The notes beneath the pieces were generated by a model. It made no database searches, was not told the origin of the DNA, and saw nothing but the letters and a program-made list of their open reading frames with translations. A stretch of DNA of 9,015 bases from NCBI GenBank assembly GCA_002372815.1, contig DFIR01000021.1, positions 1 to 9,015 of the forward strand. Direction: 5' to 3'. This DNA is from Lachnospiraceae bacterium UBA3692. Its GTDB lineage: Bacteria > Bacillota > Clostridia > Lachnospirales > Lachnospiraceae. Positions within the stretch are counted from its first letter, which is position 1, and every line of letters begins with the position of its first letter. The position numbers were made by a program, and so were the translations under genes. This document shows positions 1-6,841 of the stretch, one piece after another.

Positions 1-2
1 AG

Positions 3-494
3 GGGCATTACAACCTGATCTTCCGCGAAGAAGAGCGGGAGATGGTCCCTTACTGCAGCGAAGAAAACATTGCGCTGACGCCTTACAGTGCCCTGGCGTC
101 CGGACGTCTCTCCAGGCGTCCCGGAGAGGGCGGCACGAAGCGCGCCGAGGAGGACGCCTACGCGAAGTTCAAATATGACGCAACGGCTGCGCAGGACAAT
201 GTGATCATCGGGCGCGTGGCGGAGCTCGCCGAAAAGCACGGCGTGACCATGACGGAAGTCTCGCTCGCCTGGCTGCTCACCAAAGTGACATCGCCGGTCG
301 TCGGCGCCACCAGGCTCCATCACATTGAAGGCGCTGCCAGGGCGGTGGATCTTGTCCTGACCCCGGACGAGATCCTGTATCTGGAGGAGCCCTATGTGCC
401 GCATCCGCTGGCCGGCGTCATGGCCCAGAACAAACCTGCGGCAGCAAAAGAAAAACATGTCTGGTCCACGGGCGACCAGAAGATCGGAAGGTAA
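3..494 (+). CDS. Aldo/keto reductase, C-terminal part (5' end outside window)
   Basis: The reading frame is open from the window edge, so only about 163 C-terminal residues are visible. They start in GHYNLIFREEERE, just before the barrel strand that carries TPYSALASGRLS. The later GATRLHHIEGAARAVDL segment matches the part of aldo/keto reductases that grips the NADP(H) 2'-phosphate, and the LEEPYVPHPLAG tail resembles the YajO-like branch. Family members are cytoplasmic (beta/alpha)8-barrel enzymes that reduce aldehydes or ketones with NADPH. The catalytic Asp, Tyr, Lys and His lie in the missing N-terminal half, so activity cannot be judged here. The stop is 3 bases before the flavodoxin start, so the two are probably co-transcribed and translationally coupled. 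The substrate is unknown. Family assignment is secure; the YajO-like subgroup is a weaker call. Confidence 0.93.
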   Translation, partial: GHYNLIFREEEREMVPYCSEENIALTPYSALASGRLSRRPGEGGTKRAEEDAYAKFKYDATAAQDNVIIGRVAELAEKHGVTMTEVSLAWLLTKVTSPVVGATRLHHIEGAARAVDLVLTPDEILYLEEPYVPHPLAGVMAQNKPAAAKEKHVWSTGDQKIGR

Positions 495-497
495 GTC

Positions 498-1220
498 ATG
501 AAAAGGATCCTATCCATCATCATAGCGGTCATGCTTCTTGCTTCTCTCGCAGCCTGCGGGAACAATGCGCAGTCAGAATCTGCCGGGACCGCAAGCCCGG
601 CTGAGCCGGAGACAGCGCAGACGGAAACCGTCACGGAAGCGGCTGCGGAAGAGACAACGGAAGCAGCCACCGAGGCGACCACCGGGGCAGCCCTGTCTGA
701 GACAGCGGCGGAGGCTGCAAGCGAGACACCGGCTCCGGCGGCTCATTCGGACGTCCTGGTCGCATATTTTTCCGCCACCGGCACGACGAAAGGCGTCGCT
801 GAGAAGATCGCGTCGGTCACCGGCGGAGATCTCTATGAGATCCTGGCGGCCGAGCCCTACACAGAAGAGGACCTCAATTATAACGACAGCAGCAGCCGCT
901 CCACGTCCGAGCAGAATGATAAGAACGCCCGCCCGGAGATCGGCAGCGAAGACCTCTCGCTGGAAGGCTATACGACCGTCTATCTGGGCTTCCCGATCTG
1001 GTGGGGCGAGGAGCCGCGCATCCTGGATACCTTTGTCGAGAAGTACAGCTTTGAAGGGATCACGGTGATCCCCTTCTGCACCTCCGGCGGAAGCGGCATC
1101 GGACGCAGCGGCCCCAACATGGAGGCCCTGGCCGGAAGCGGCACCTGGCTGGAGGGAGAGCGCTTCAGCGGAGGCGTCTCCGAAGAGGAACTTAAGAACT
1201 GGATCGAAGGACTGCAGTAA
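498..1220 (+). CDS. Lipid-anchored flavodoxin-family protein
   Basis: The 240-residue protein opens with a lipoprotein signal peptide: KR at 2-3, a hydrophobic stretch 4-16, and lipobox LAAC with the modified Cys at 20. Residues 21-84 form a low-complexity linker of Ala, Thr, Glu, Ser and Pro. From 85 to the end there is a flavodoxin fold of the Flavodoxin_4 type. DVLVAYFSATGTT (85-97) contains the FMN phosphate loop, and FPIWWGEEP (165-173) and CTSGGSGIG (194-202) are the other cofactor-contacting regions. Flavodoxins are one- or two-electron carriers using FMN and are usually cytoplasmic, whereas the signal peptide places this one outside the membrane. GGAAGG at 486-491 is a good ribosome site six bases before the ATG. 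It sits between an aldo/keto reductase and a membrane protein that may bind heme, which suggests a shared redox task. The partner and substrate are inference. Confidence 0.92.
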   Translation: MKRILSIIIAVMLLASLAACGNNAQSESAGTASPAEPETAQTETVTEAAAEETTEAATEATTGAALSETAAEAASETPAPAAHSDVLVAYFSATGTTKGVAEKIASVTGGDLYEILAAEPYTEEDLNYNDSSSRSTSEQNDKNARPEIGSEDLSLEGYTTVYLGFPIWWGEEPRILDTFVEKYSFEGITVIPFCTSGGSGIGRSGPNMEALAGSGTWLEGERFSGGVSEEELKNWIEGLQ

Positions 1221-1244
1221 ACACGGCAGAAGAGGGACGGAACC

Positions 1245-1910
1245 ATGTCCAAGGCAGCAGCGAAAATGAACATCAGGAGGATCGTGGACGCGGCGATGAC
1301 CGTCCTTCTTCTGCTCCTTATGGCCTATCAGGTCACGGGAGAGGTGGCACACGAGTGGATCGGCATGGGGATGACCGCGCTTGTGATCATCCACCAGATC
1401 CTGAACCGCAGGTGGTACGGAGGGCTGTTCAAAGGGAAATATAATCCTTACCGCATGCTGACGACAGCGCTGAACATCCTGCTGCTGGCAAGCTTCGCGC
1501 TCACTGCCTTCTGCGGCATGTCCATGAGCAGCTATGCAGTGCCGTTTCTCTACGGAATGGCTCCCGTCTCCTTTGTCCGCAGGATGCATCTCTCCATGTC
1601 CCACTGGGCTTTTGTCCTGATGGGGCTCCACCTGGGCGTGCACGTCCCGATGATGACGGCAGGCCTGAAGCTGCGGAAGAGGACGAAAGCGGTGCTGACC
1701 TGTCTCTTCACCTGCATCGGGGGTATCGGGTTATATCTGTTCCTGCGAAACGGTATGCCGGACTATCTGTTCTTCCGTGTACCGTTTGCGTTCCTGGACT
1801 ATGAGAAGGCCGGATGGCTGGTGTTTCTTGAGAATCTGGTGATGCTGCTGGCCTGGGCATGCGCCGGTTTCTGGCTGTCGCTGCCTCGTTCCTGTGCGGG
1901 ACGGCTGTGA
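1245..1910 (+). CDS. DUF4405-type six-helix membrane protein, possible b-type cytochrome
   Basis: This 221-residue protein has about six membrane segments (roughly 13-31, 38-54, 72-93, 116-138, 149-167, 191-212). Basic residues place both ends inside the cell: R11 R12, NRRW at 54-57, and KLRKRTK at 142-148. Histidines lie in two HX13H pairs, H36/H50 in helix 2 and H115/H129 in helix 4, with further H120 and H133. This resembles the spacing used for two stacked hemes in ferric reductases and NADPH oxidases, so bis-heme binding is plausible but unproven. The family as I recognise it is DUF4405, of unknown function. The gene follows the flavodoxin by 24 bases, and AGAGGGA at 1231-1237 supports the start at 1245 over a second ATG at 1266. 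No terminator is evident after it. Membrane topology is confident; the heme role is inference. Confidence 0.85.
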   Translation: MSKAAAKMNIRRIVDAAMTVLLLLLMAYQVTGEVAHEWIGMGMTALVIIHQILNRRWYGGLFKGKYNPYRMLTTALNILLLASFALTAFCGMSMSSYAVPFLYGMAPVSFVRRMHLSMSHWAFVLMGLHLGVHVPMMTAGLKLRKRTKAVLTCLFTCIGGIGLYLFLRNGMPDYLFFRVPFAFLDYEKAGWLVFLENLVMLLAWACAGFWLSLPRSCAGRL

Positions 1911-1933
1911 ACCTGATCGTATGAATCTTCGCA

Positions 1934-1963
1934 CTGACAGCGGCCCTTTGTTTATGGTATGAT
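1934..1963 (+). promoter_or_regulatory. Likely sigma-A promoter for the lipoprotein/ABC/aldolase operon
   Basis: CTGACA at 1934-1939 serves as -35, and TATGAT at 1958-1963 as -10, with an 18-base spacer and an extended TG at 1955-1956. Transcription would start near 1970, leaving a leader of about 55 bases before the lipoprotein ATG. An overlapping weaker pair (TTGTTT 1948-1953, TATTAT 1969-1974, 15-base spacer) is possible. The rest of the 114-base spacer shows no clear terminator for the upstream operon. Confidence 0.55.
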
Positions 1964-2024
1964 CGTGGTATTATAGAAGAGGTACTTATTTCAACGGTAC
2001 GGCTGATCACCAGGGAGGGCAGCA

Positions 2025-2969
2025 ATGAAAAGAATCGTGGCAATGGCACTGGCATGCATGATGGCAGCTGTGACGGCGTGCGGCGGGACTTCCGGCGGAA
2101 ACGCGTCCGGACAGGGAGAGTCGCAGGAGGCACAGGGAACAGAACAGGCGGCGGGAGATACCGTCACTGTGAGAGTCAATACGGATGGCCTGGGAGAGAT
2201 CGCTTTCTCGGAGACCGGCGAGGCGCCGGCATTCGAGGAGGACTATCCCATGACCTCCGCGTATGCAAATGTGGTGAAAGGGACGACTGTCGCCATGAAT
2301 GCGAGGGGGCAGGAGGACTATGTGTTCGTCAAGTGGACCAAAGACGGGGAGTTCTATTCGGCCGACGCGGAGATCGCGCCGGTGATCGATGCGGACACGG
2401 AGTACATCGCGGTCTTCCTGATGGCCGGGAACTATGACGGTCCGGCGGTCACGGACGTGAAGGACGCGAAGACGATGGCGGACATCCTGGCCCTGCCGAA
2501 TTACGCCACTTCGACGACGGAGACGCTCTTCGTCCGGACCTTTGAACTGAACGGGATGATGTACAGGGCGGTGGCCCGCCTCGCCGCGGAGACCGCGCAG
2601 CAGATCTTCGACCTGGATTTCGAGGATCCGGAATACGACGCGAAGTTCAATGAGATCGTGGCGCCGCTGCAGATCGACCAGATGGACAACCTGACGGAGA
2701 TGATCCCGGACCAGGAGGAACTGGACGGGTATGCCGGCATGACGGGAGAGCAGCTCCTGGAGGACGGCTGGATCTTCTCGTGGTTCAATGTGGAAGACAT
2801 GGAATGCGGCATGGAGAACGGCCTGTTCACGTATGCGGTCACCTTCGACGGCACAGTGGACGCCGGCACGGAGATCGATGAAGAGACGATCCGGCCGCTC
2901 ACGGTCGTCTCCGTGCGATATGACGGCCTCGGGGACATTACAGCAGGTCTGGAGGAAGCAGAGGACTGA
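2025..2969 (+). CDS. Lipoprotein with InlB-like beta-repeat domain
   Basis: This is a 314-residue predicted surface lipoprotein. The signal peptide carries KR at 2-3 and lipobox VTAC, with the lipidated Cys at 19. A Gly/Ser/Gln/Glu linker follows (20-45). Residues 46-131 look like a divergent InlB B-type repeat, a small beta domain found in many Firmicutes surface proteins; its hallmarks are VKGTTVAMNA (84-93), FVKWTKDG (101-108) and a closing DTEYIAVF (124-131). Residues 140-314 are acidic, and I recognise no family. That part contains RTFELNGMMYRAVARL (171-186) and ends with a beta-strand-like PLTVVSVRYDGLGDI (291-305). An excellent site, AGGGAGG at 2012-2018, precedes the ATG by six bases. 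The ABC exporter gene begins 22 bases after the stop with no terminator between, so they likely share a transcript. A role as exporter partner or sensor is speculation. Confidence 0.85.
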   Translation: MKRIVAMALACMMAAVTACGGTSGGNASGQGESQEAQGTEQAAGDTVTVRVNTDGLGEIAFSETGEAPAFEEDYPMTSAYANVVKGTTVAMNARGQEDYVFVKWTKDGEFYSADAEIAPVIDADTEYIAVFLMAGNYDGPAVTDVKDAKTMADILALPNYATSTTETLFVRTFELNGMMYRAVARLAAETAQQIFDLDFEDPEYDAKFNEIVAPLQIDQMDNLTEMIPDQEELDGYAGMTGEQLLEDGWIFSWFNVEDMECGMENGLFTYAVTFDGTVDAGTEIDEETIRPLTVVSVRYDGLGDITAGLEEAED

Positions 2970-2991
2970 TCCGGTATGACGGGGTAATAAG

Positions 2992-4764
2992 GTGAGAGAT
3001 AAAATAGACTATTCCCGCTCGCGATTCGCTGTTTTTGCGGCATATATCCGGCCGCACGGGCGGGAATTCGCTTTGGATATGGCGCTTTCGACGGCAGTGG
3101 CGGCTGTGGACCTGCTCTTTCCGATGGTGTCGCGCCGGTCCATGCAGGTGCTGCTGCCGCAGGGGCTGTTCGGGGCTTTCTTCGCCGTCATGGCGGCGAT
3201 GATCGCGGCGTATATCCTGCGCGCGTTGTGCATGTACCTGGTGACGGTGGTCGGACACCGGATGGGGACGCTCGTCGAGGCGGACATGCGGCGCGACGTG
3301 TTCATGCATATGCAGGAGCTGTCCTACAGCTTCTTCGACCGGAACCGGACCGGCGTGCTGCTGGCGCGGGTGACGAATGACCTGTTCGAGATCGTCGAGC
3401 TCGCCCACCACGGTCCGGAAAACATTCTGACCTGCACACTGACCATCGTCGGCGCGCTAGTGATCCTGATGACGGTGAACCCGGTCCTGAGCCTGGTGCT
3501 GCTGCTCATGCTGCCCGCCTGCATCCTGTTCGGTATGCGGCAGCGCATCAACATGCAGCGGGCGAACCGGGAGGTGAAGAAGAAGACCGGGGAGATCAAC
3601 GCGGCGATCGAGAGCGGGATCTCCGGCATCCGCACATCCAAGGCGTTTGCGAACGAGGCGGAGGAGGACGCGAAGTTCAACGCCGCCAACGAGGCCTTCA
3701 AGAAGAGCAAAGTGGCCTACTACCATGCGATGGGCCTTTTCTTCGCGGGGACGGAGGCCACGGTGGGGCTGATGCAGACGGTCGTGATCGCGGCGGGCGG
3801 ATTCCTGATCATGCGCGGATCGATGGACTACATCGACCTGATCACGTTCACGCTCTATGTGTCGACCTTCACGTCGCCGATCCGCAAGCTGATGCAGTTC
3901 ATGGAGATCTACACGCAGGGCATGGCCGGCTTCGACCGGTTCCTGGAGCTGATGCGCACCAGGCCGGAGATCGAGGACGCCCCCGACGCGGAGGTGCTGG
4001 ATCCCGAAACCGTGCGGGGCGAGATCGAATTCGACCACGTCTCCTTCCACTATCAGGACGGGACGGAGGTGCTCGAGGATGTCAGCACACGGATCCTGCC
4101 CGGGGAGACGTTCGCGCTCGTCGGATCCAGCGGCGGCGGCAAAACGACCATGTGCCACCTGATCCCCCGCTTCTACGACGTGAGCGCCGGCAGGGTGCTG
4201 GTGGACGGCCATGACGTGCGCAGTCTCACGCAGGCGAGCCTGCGGCGCAGCATCGGCATCATCCAGCAGGACGTCTTCCTGTTCGCGGGCACGATCATGG
4301 ACAACATCCGTTACGGCCGCCCGGACGCGTCGGACGCCGAGATCGTGCGGGCGGCGCGCCTGGCAAGGATCCACGAGGACATCCTGCAGATGCCGGACGG
4401 CTATCAGACCTTCGTCGGGGAGCGAGGCGTCGTCCTCTCGGGCGGGCAGAAGCAGCGGATCTCCATCGCGCGCGTTTTTCTCAAGAATCCGCCGATCCTG
4501 ATCCTGGATGAGGCCACCAGCGCGCTGGACAGCGTGACGGAGGCGCAGATCCAGGAGAGCCTGGACGAGCTGAGCCGCGGGAAGACCTGCATCGTCATCG
4601 CCCACCGCCTCTCCACGGTACGGGAGGCGGACCGCATCGCGGTCATCGAGGACAGGCACATCGCGGAGCAGGGCACCAGAAGCGAACTGTTGGCCGCGGA
4701 CGGCATCTATGCAAGGCTGGAGGAGGCGCAGACGCTGAGCGGGTCGAACGGAGGAGTACAATGA
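2992..4764 (+). CDS. ABC exporter half-transporter (fused membrane and ATPase domains)
   Basis: The 590 residues have the normal length and order for a type I exporter subunit. A six-helix membrane domain spans about 20-320 and an ATPase domain about 343-580. All ATPase motifs are intact: A-loop Tyr354 (FHYQDG), Walker A GSSGGGKTT (378-386), Q-loop Gln426 (IIQQD), signature LSGGQ (482-486), Walker B ILILDE (502-507) with Glu507 as base, and switch His538 (IAHRL). It should work as a dimer that moves a substrate outward using ATP. No second half-transporter gene is adjacent, so a homodimer is likeliest. The start is GTG, since the conserved N-terminal SRFAVFAAYIRPH lies before any in-frame ATG; the ribosome site is only GGGG (2981-2984), seven bases upstream, so translation may be modest or coupled. 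The substrate (drug, lipid or peptide) cannot be told. Confidence 0.95.
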   Translation: MRDKIDYSRSRFAVFAAYIRPHGREFALDMALSTAVAAVDLLFPMVSRRSMQVLLPQGLFGAFFAVMAAMIAAYILRALCMYLVTVVGHRMGTLVEADMRRDVFMHMQELSYSFFDRNRTGVLLARVTNDLFEIVELAHHGPENILTCTLTIVGALVILMTVNPVLSLVLLLMLPACILFGMRQRINMQRANREVKKKTGEINAAIESGISGIRTSKAFANEAEEDAKFNAANEAFKKSKVAYYHAMGLFFAGTEATVGLMQTVVIAAGGFLIMRGSMDYIDLITFTLYVSTFTSPIRKLMQFMEIYTQGMAGFDRFLELMRTRPEIEDAPDAEVLDPETVRGEIEFDHVSFHYQDGTEVLEDVSTRILPGETFALVGSSGGGKTTMCHLIPRFYDVSAGRVLVDGHDVRSLTQASLRRSIGIIQQDVFLFAGTIMDNIRYGRPDASDAEIVRAARLARIHEDILQMPDGYQTFVGERGVVLSGGQKQRISIARVFLKNPPILILDEATSALDSVTEAQIQESLDELSRGKTCIVIAHRLSTVREADRIAVIEDRHIAEQGTRSELLAADGIYARLEEAQTLSGSNGGVQ

Positions 4765-5804
4765 TCTCATTTGAAAGTGATTATATTGCCGGCGCACATC
4801 CGGAAGTTCTGCGGAAGCTTACAGAGACGAACCTGGAGCCGCTCTCCGGATACGGGACGGATCCTTACTGCGAGAGCGCGAGGCGGAAGATCCGGGAGGC
4901 GGTCGGCATGGAGGACGCCGAGGTCGAATTCCTGGTCGGCGGAACGCAGGCCAATGCCGTCGTCATCTCGACGATGCTCGCCGACTACGAAGGCGTCATC
5001 GCTGCGGAGACGGGGCACATCAGCAGTCATGAGGCCGGCGCGGTGGAGTATACCGGCCACGAGGTGCTCCTTCTGCCCCAGAAGGAAGGGAAGATCCTTC
5101 CGGAGACCCTGCGGCAGTATCTGCGGACCTATTATGCCGATGCCAATCATGAGCACATGACTTTTCCGGGGATGGTCTATGTGTCGCATCCCACGGAGTA
5201 CGGGACGATCTACACGAAGGCGGAGCTGACGGAGATCTCCGGGATCTGCCGGGAATACGGGATCCCGCTCTTCCTGGACGGCGCGCGCCTGGGCTACGGC
5301 CTGATGAGCCGGGAGACGGACCTGTCGCTCCCGGAGATCGCCCGCCTCTGCGACGTGTTCTACATCGGAGGGACCAAAGTCGGCGCGCTCTGCGGGGAAG
5401 CGGTCGTTTTCACCCGCGGATGCAGGCCCCGCCACTTCATGACTTCCGTCAAGCGCCGGGGGGCGCTGCTGGCCAAGGGACGGCTTCTGGGGGTCCAGTT
5501 CGACGCGCTTTTTACAGATGATCTGTACTTCCGGATCGGGCGCCACGCCATCGACATGGCACAAAAGCTGCGGCAGATCTTCGCGGAGGCGGAGATCCCG
5601 CTCTACATCGACTCGCCCACGAACCAGCAGTTCGTGATCCTTGAGAACGGCATGATGCAGGCACTTGCGGAGCAGGTGGCATTCAGCTTCTGGGAAGCTT
5701 ACGACGAGGCGCACACGGTCGTTCGCTTCGCCACAAGCTGGTCGACCACCCGGGAAGACCTGGACGCACTCCGGGAGATCTTGCAGGCGGTGCGGGGAAG
5801 ATAA
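4761..5804 (+). CDS. Low-specificity threonine aldolase family enzyme (beta-eliminating lyase fold)
   Basis: This is a 347-residue fold-type I PLP enzyme. Conserved points are GGTQAN (60-65) for phosphate binding, His86 in ETGHISSHEAGAVE as the residue stacking on the cofactor ring, Asp173 in FLDGARLG pairing with the pyridine nitrogen, Lys206 in YIGGTKVGAL as the Schiff-base lysine, and Arg322 in VVRFATSW as the likely carboxylate anchor. The family cleaves L-threonine or L-allo-threonine to glycine and acetaldehyde in the cytoplasm. Some relatives act on other beta-hydroxy or aromatic amino acids, so the substrate is provisional. The ATG overlaps the exporter stop (ATGA, 4761-4764), and a strong GGAGGAG lies at 4750-4756, so the two are translationally coupled. 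Pairing with an exporter is unusual and may be only operon history. A strong terminator follows. Confidence 0.9.
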   Translation: MISFESDYIAGAHPEVLRKLTETNLEPLSGYGTDPYCESARRKIREAVGMEDAEVEFLVGGTQANAVVISTMLADYEGVIAAETGHISSHEAGAVEYTGHEVLLLPQKEGKILPETLRQYLRTYYADANHEHMTFPGMVYVSHPTEYGTIYTKAELTEISGICREYGIPLFLDGARLGYGLMSRETDLSLPEIARLCDVFYIGGTKVGALCGEAVVFTRGCRPRHFMTSVKRRGALLAKGRLLGVQFDALFTDDLYFRIGRHAIDMAQKLRQIFAEAEIPLYIDSPTNQQFVILENGMMQALAEQVAFSFWEAYDEAHTVVRFATSWSTTREDLDALREILQAVRGR

Positions 5805-5835
5805 GGGATTGAAACAGGCGGGATGACAGGGTATA

Positions 5836-5863
5836 AAAAGGGGCTGCCGCGGCAGCCCCTTTT
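5836..5863. terminator. Bidirectional rho-independent terminator
   Basis: A perfect 28-base palindrome is centred between 5849 and 5850. It has an A run on the left, a GGGGCTGCC/GGCAGCCCC stem and a T run on the right (5860-5863). Because both flanks carry the tract, it can terminate the aldolase operon from the left and the convergent Bax inhibitor-1 gene from the right. It lies 32 bases from each stop codon. Confidence 0.92.
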
Positions 5864-5895
5864 GTAATTCATTCATATTCAATTGTGCTGTCTGC

Positions 5896-6573
5896 TCAGT
5901 CGTTGCGCCTTCTTCCGAGAAGGGAGAGGATGCGGATGAAGAGGTTGACGATATCCACATAGATGTCGGCGGCGCAGTCGATGGCATTGTCCAGCGTCCG
6001 GGGATACATCTGGGCTTTGGACCAGTCATAGCCGATATAGCCGCAGAAGATCAGGACGACGGCCATGTCCAGGATGCCCAGCGCAGCGCGGAAGAGGAAG
6101 ACGGCGGCCAGATCGGCGATGATGGCGATCAGCAGGGACGTCGCGAGCGTGCGGCCGAGACCGTTGAAGAAGGCCGGGAAGATGCACGAGAGAACGATCA
6201 TGCAGGCAGTCACCACGCCGCTCAGGAAGAATGCGGTGCTGATGGAGGACACCGTGTAATAGCTCACGAAATAGGTCAGCAGCAACCCCATGGACATGGA
6301 GAGCAGCGTGAAGCCGACGAGGCTGATCAGCGGCTGGTCGGACTTGTAGACCGTCATCGTTCCGACGATGCTGCCGGCGAAGTACAGGACCAGGATCAGC
6401 AGATAGTTCATCTGCAGGATCGACGATGAGAAGAAGACGGCCATGCACCCGTTCACAAAGAATCCCCACAGCAGGACCAGCCCGATCGTCAGGTTGAACA
6501 CGGCGTCAGACACGCCGAGTCCTTCAAAATGGCGCAGCCTCTGCGCTTTGTATTGTCTATTATCGAAATCCAT
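5896..6573 (-). CDS. Bax inhibitor-1 / YetJ-like membrane protein
   Basis: This 225-residue protein has about six hydrophobic helices (near 25-48, 56-74, 82-104, 112-133, 143-162, 165-182) and a seventh short amphipathic one (203-219). It ends in a basic LLGRRRND tail, as in bacterial YbhL/YccA/YetJ relatives. The family forms pH-sensitive calcium-leak channels in the membrane. In Bacillus YetJ two aspartates 24 residues apart form the pH-sensing pair; here Asp183 (GYIGYDWSKAQ) and Asp207 (DIYVDIVNLF) have the same spacing and context. A perfect AAGGAGG (complement of 6580-6586) sits six bases before the ATG. The gene has its own promoter (6609-6637) and shares the 5836-5863 terminator, so it is probably monocistronic. 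Function is inferred from family. The N-terminal MDFDNRQYKAQ is short and cytoplasmic. Confidence 0.92.
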   Translation of the reverse strand: MDFDNRQYKAQRLRHFEGLGVSDAVFNLTIGLVLLWGFFVNGCMAVFFSSSILQMNYLLILVLYFAGSIVGTMTVYKSDQPLISLVGFTLLSMSMGLLLTYFVSYYTVSSISTAFFLSGVVTACMIVLSCIFPAFFNGLGRTLATSLLIAIIADLAAVFLFRAALGILDMAVVLIFCGYIGYDWSKAQMYPRTLDNAIDCAADIYVDIVNLFIRILSLLGRRRND

Positions 6574-6608
6574 AAGATACCTCCTTCGGATGAGAACTTT
6601 CCAGAAGT

Positions 6609-6637
6609 ATTCTGCACCGAGGCTGTGCAGGTGTCAA
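6609..6637 (-). promoter_or_regulatory. Promoter for the Bax inhibitor-1 gene
   Basis: Read on the minus strand, a perfect TTGACA (complement of 6632-6637) is followed after 17 bases by CAGAAT (complement of 6609-6614), four of six to the -10 consensus. The predicted transcription start is near 6602, giving a leader of about 28 bases that carries the AAGGAGG ribosome site. Confidence 0.65.
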
Positions 6638-6665
6638 GACTGCGCAGACGACCGCGAGGGGGGCG

Positions 6666-6716
6666 CTTAGCGCGCAGGGACGGTCCCCTGCGCGCTAAGA
6701 ACCGTCCCCTGCGCGG
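6666..6716. repeat. REP-like GC-rich palindromic repeat
   Basis: Two perfect 14-base arms (CTTAGCGCGCAGGG at 6666-6679 and its reverse complement at 6686-6699) flank a six-base loop, ACGGTC. A further partial copy follows: GTCCCCTGCGCG occurs at 6683-6694 and again at 6704-6715, a 21-base period. On the minus strand it reads CGCGCAGGGGACGGTTCTTAG and then repeats. From memory, GGGGACGGTTCTT-type palindromes are scattered in many Clostridia genomes and resemble REP elements moved by RAYT transposases; that link is not testable here. It lies between the divergent promoters of the Bax inhibitor-1 and superoxide reductase genes. It has no T tract on either side, so it is not a normal terminator. 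Confidence 0.75.
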
Positions 6717-6831
6717 AATGTATACAATTTTGGTGGACTATCTTTTTTGGGGAGGATAGGGTAGAATAGGAGACAGAACAAGAGTGGTTCCCGCGCCGGC
6801 GGGGATTTCGGCCGGCAGGGATTTGCCGAAT
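6717..6831 (+). promoter_or_regulatory. Superoxide reductase leader with weak promoter candidate and 16-base tandem repeat
   Basis: No textbook promoter stands out. The best -10 is TAGAAT at 6762-6767, without a good -35 at normal distance; TGGACT at 6734-6739 is 22 bases away. Downstream, GCCGGCGGGGATTTCG (6795-6810) and GCCGGCAGGGATTTGC (6811-6826) are adjacent copies matching at 13 of 16 positions. The two GCCGGC blocks can also pair as a six-base stem with a ten-base loop. They would lie in the mRNA leader just before the ribosome site. The role is unknown. Confidence 0.35.
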
Positions 6832-6837
6832 GGAGGG
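6832..6837 (+). promoter_or_regulatory. Ribosome binding site that sets the superoxide reductase start at 6842
   Basis: GGAGGG lies four bases before ATG 6842. An in-frame ATG at 6830 overlaps the first base of this site's context and has only a weak CAGGGA before it. Starting at 6842 gives MAELKFFRC and puts the metal cysteines at 9, 12, 28 and 29, the numbering of classical desulfoferrodoxin. Confidence 0.75.
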
Positions 6838-6841
6838 TGAT

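Noticed and set aside
573..1643. Long minus-strand open frame opposite the flavodoxin and membrane protein genes
   Set aside because: It runs antisense to two well-supported genes, spans their boundary, has low-complexity His/Arg/Asp-rich content, and matches no family. GC-rich coding DNA often leaves such frames open.
2976..2987. Tiny ATG-ACG-GGG-TAA open frame just before the exporter start
   Set aside because: It is three codons long with no ribosome site of its own; most likely chance, although it ends close to the GTG start.
3457..4797. Minus-strand open frame of 446 codons opposite the ABC exporter
   Set aside because: It is antisense to a complete exporter with all motifs intact, and its product is rich in Arg, His, Asp and Leu with no recognisable domain.
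4767..6029. Minus-strand open frame of 420 codons opposite the aldolase gene and running across the terminator
   Set aside because: It crosses the strong 5836-5863 terminator and the end of the Bax inhibitor-1 gene in another frame, and looks like a compositional shadow.
6666..6699. Reading the GC-rich palindrome as a terminator
   Set aside because: No T tract follows on either strand, and no gene ends nearby; it lies between divergent promoters.
6629..6716. CRISPR array from repeated CGCGCAGGG units
   Set aside because: There are only two or three overlapping, partly inverted copies at a 21-base period, with no unique spacers and no cas genes.
6443..6759. Plus-strand open frames through the start of the Bax inhibitor-1 gene and the spacer
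   Set aside because: They overlap the real gene antisense, run through the REP-like repeat, lack ribosome sites, and show no family resemblance.
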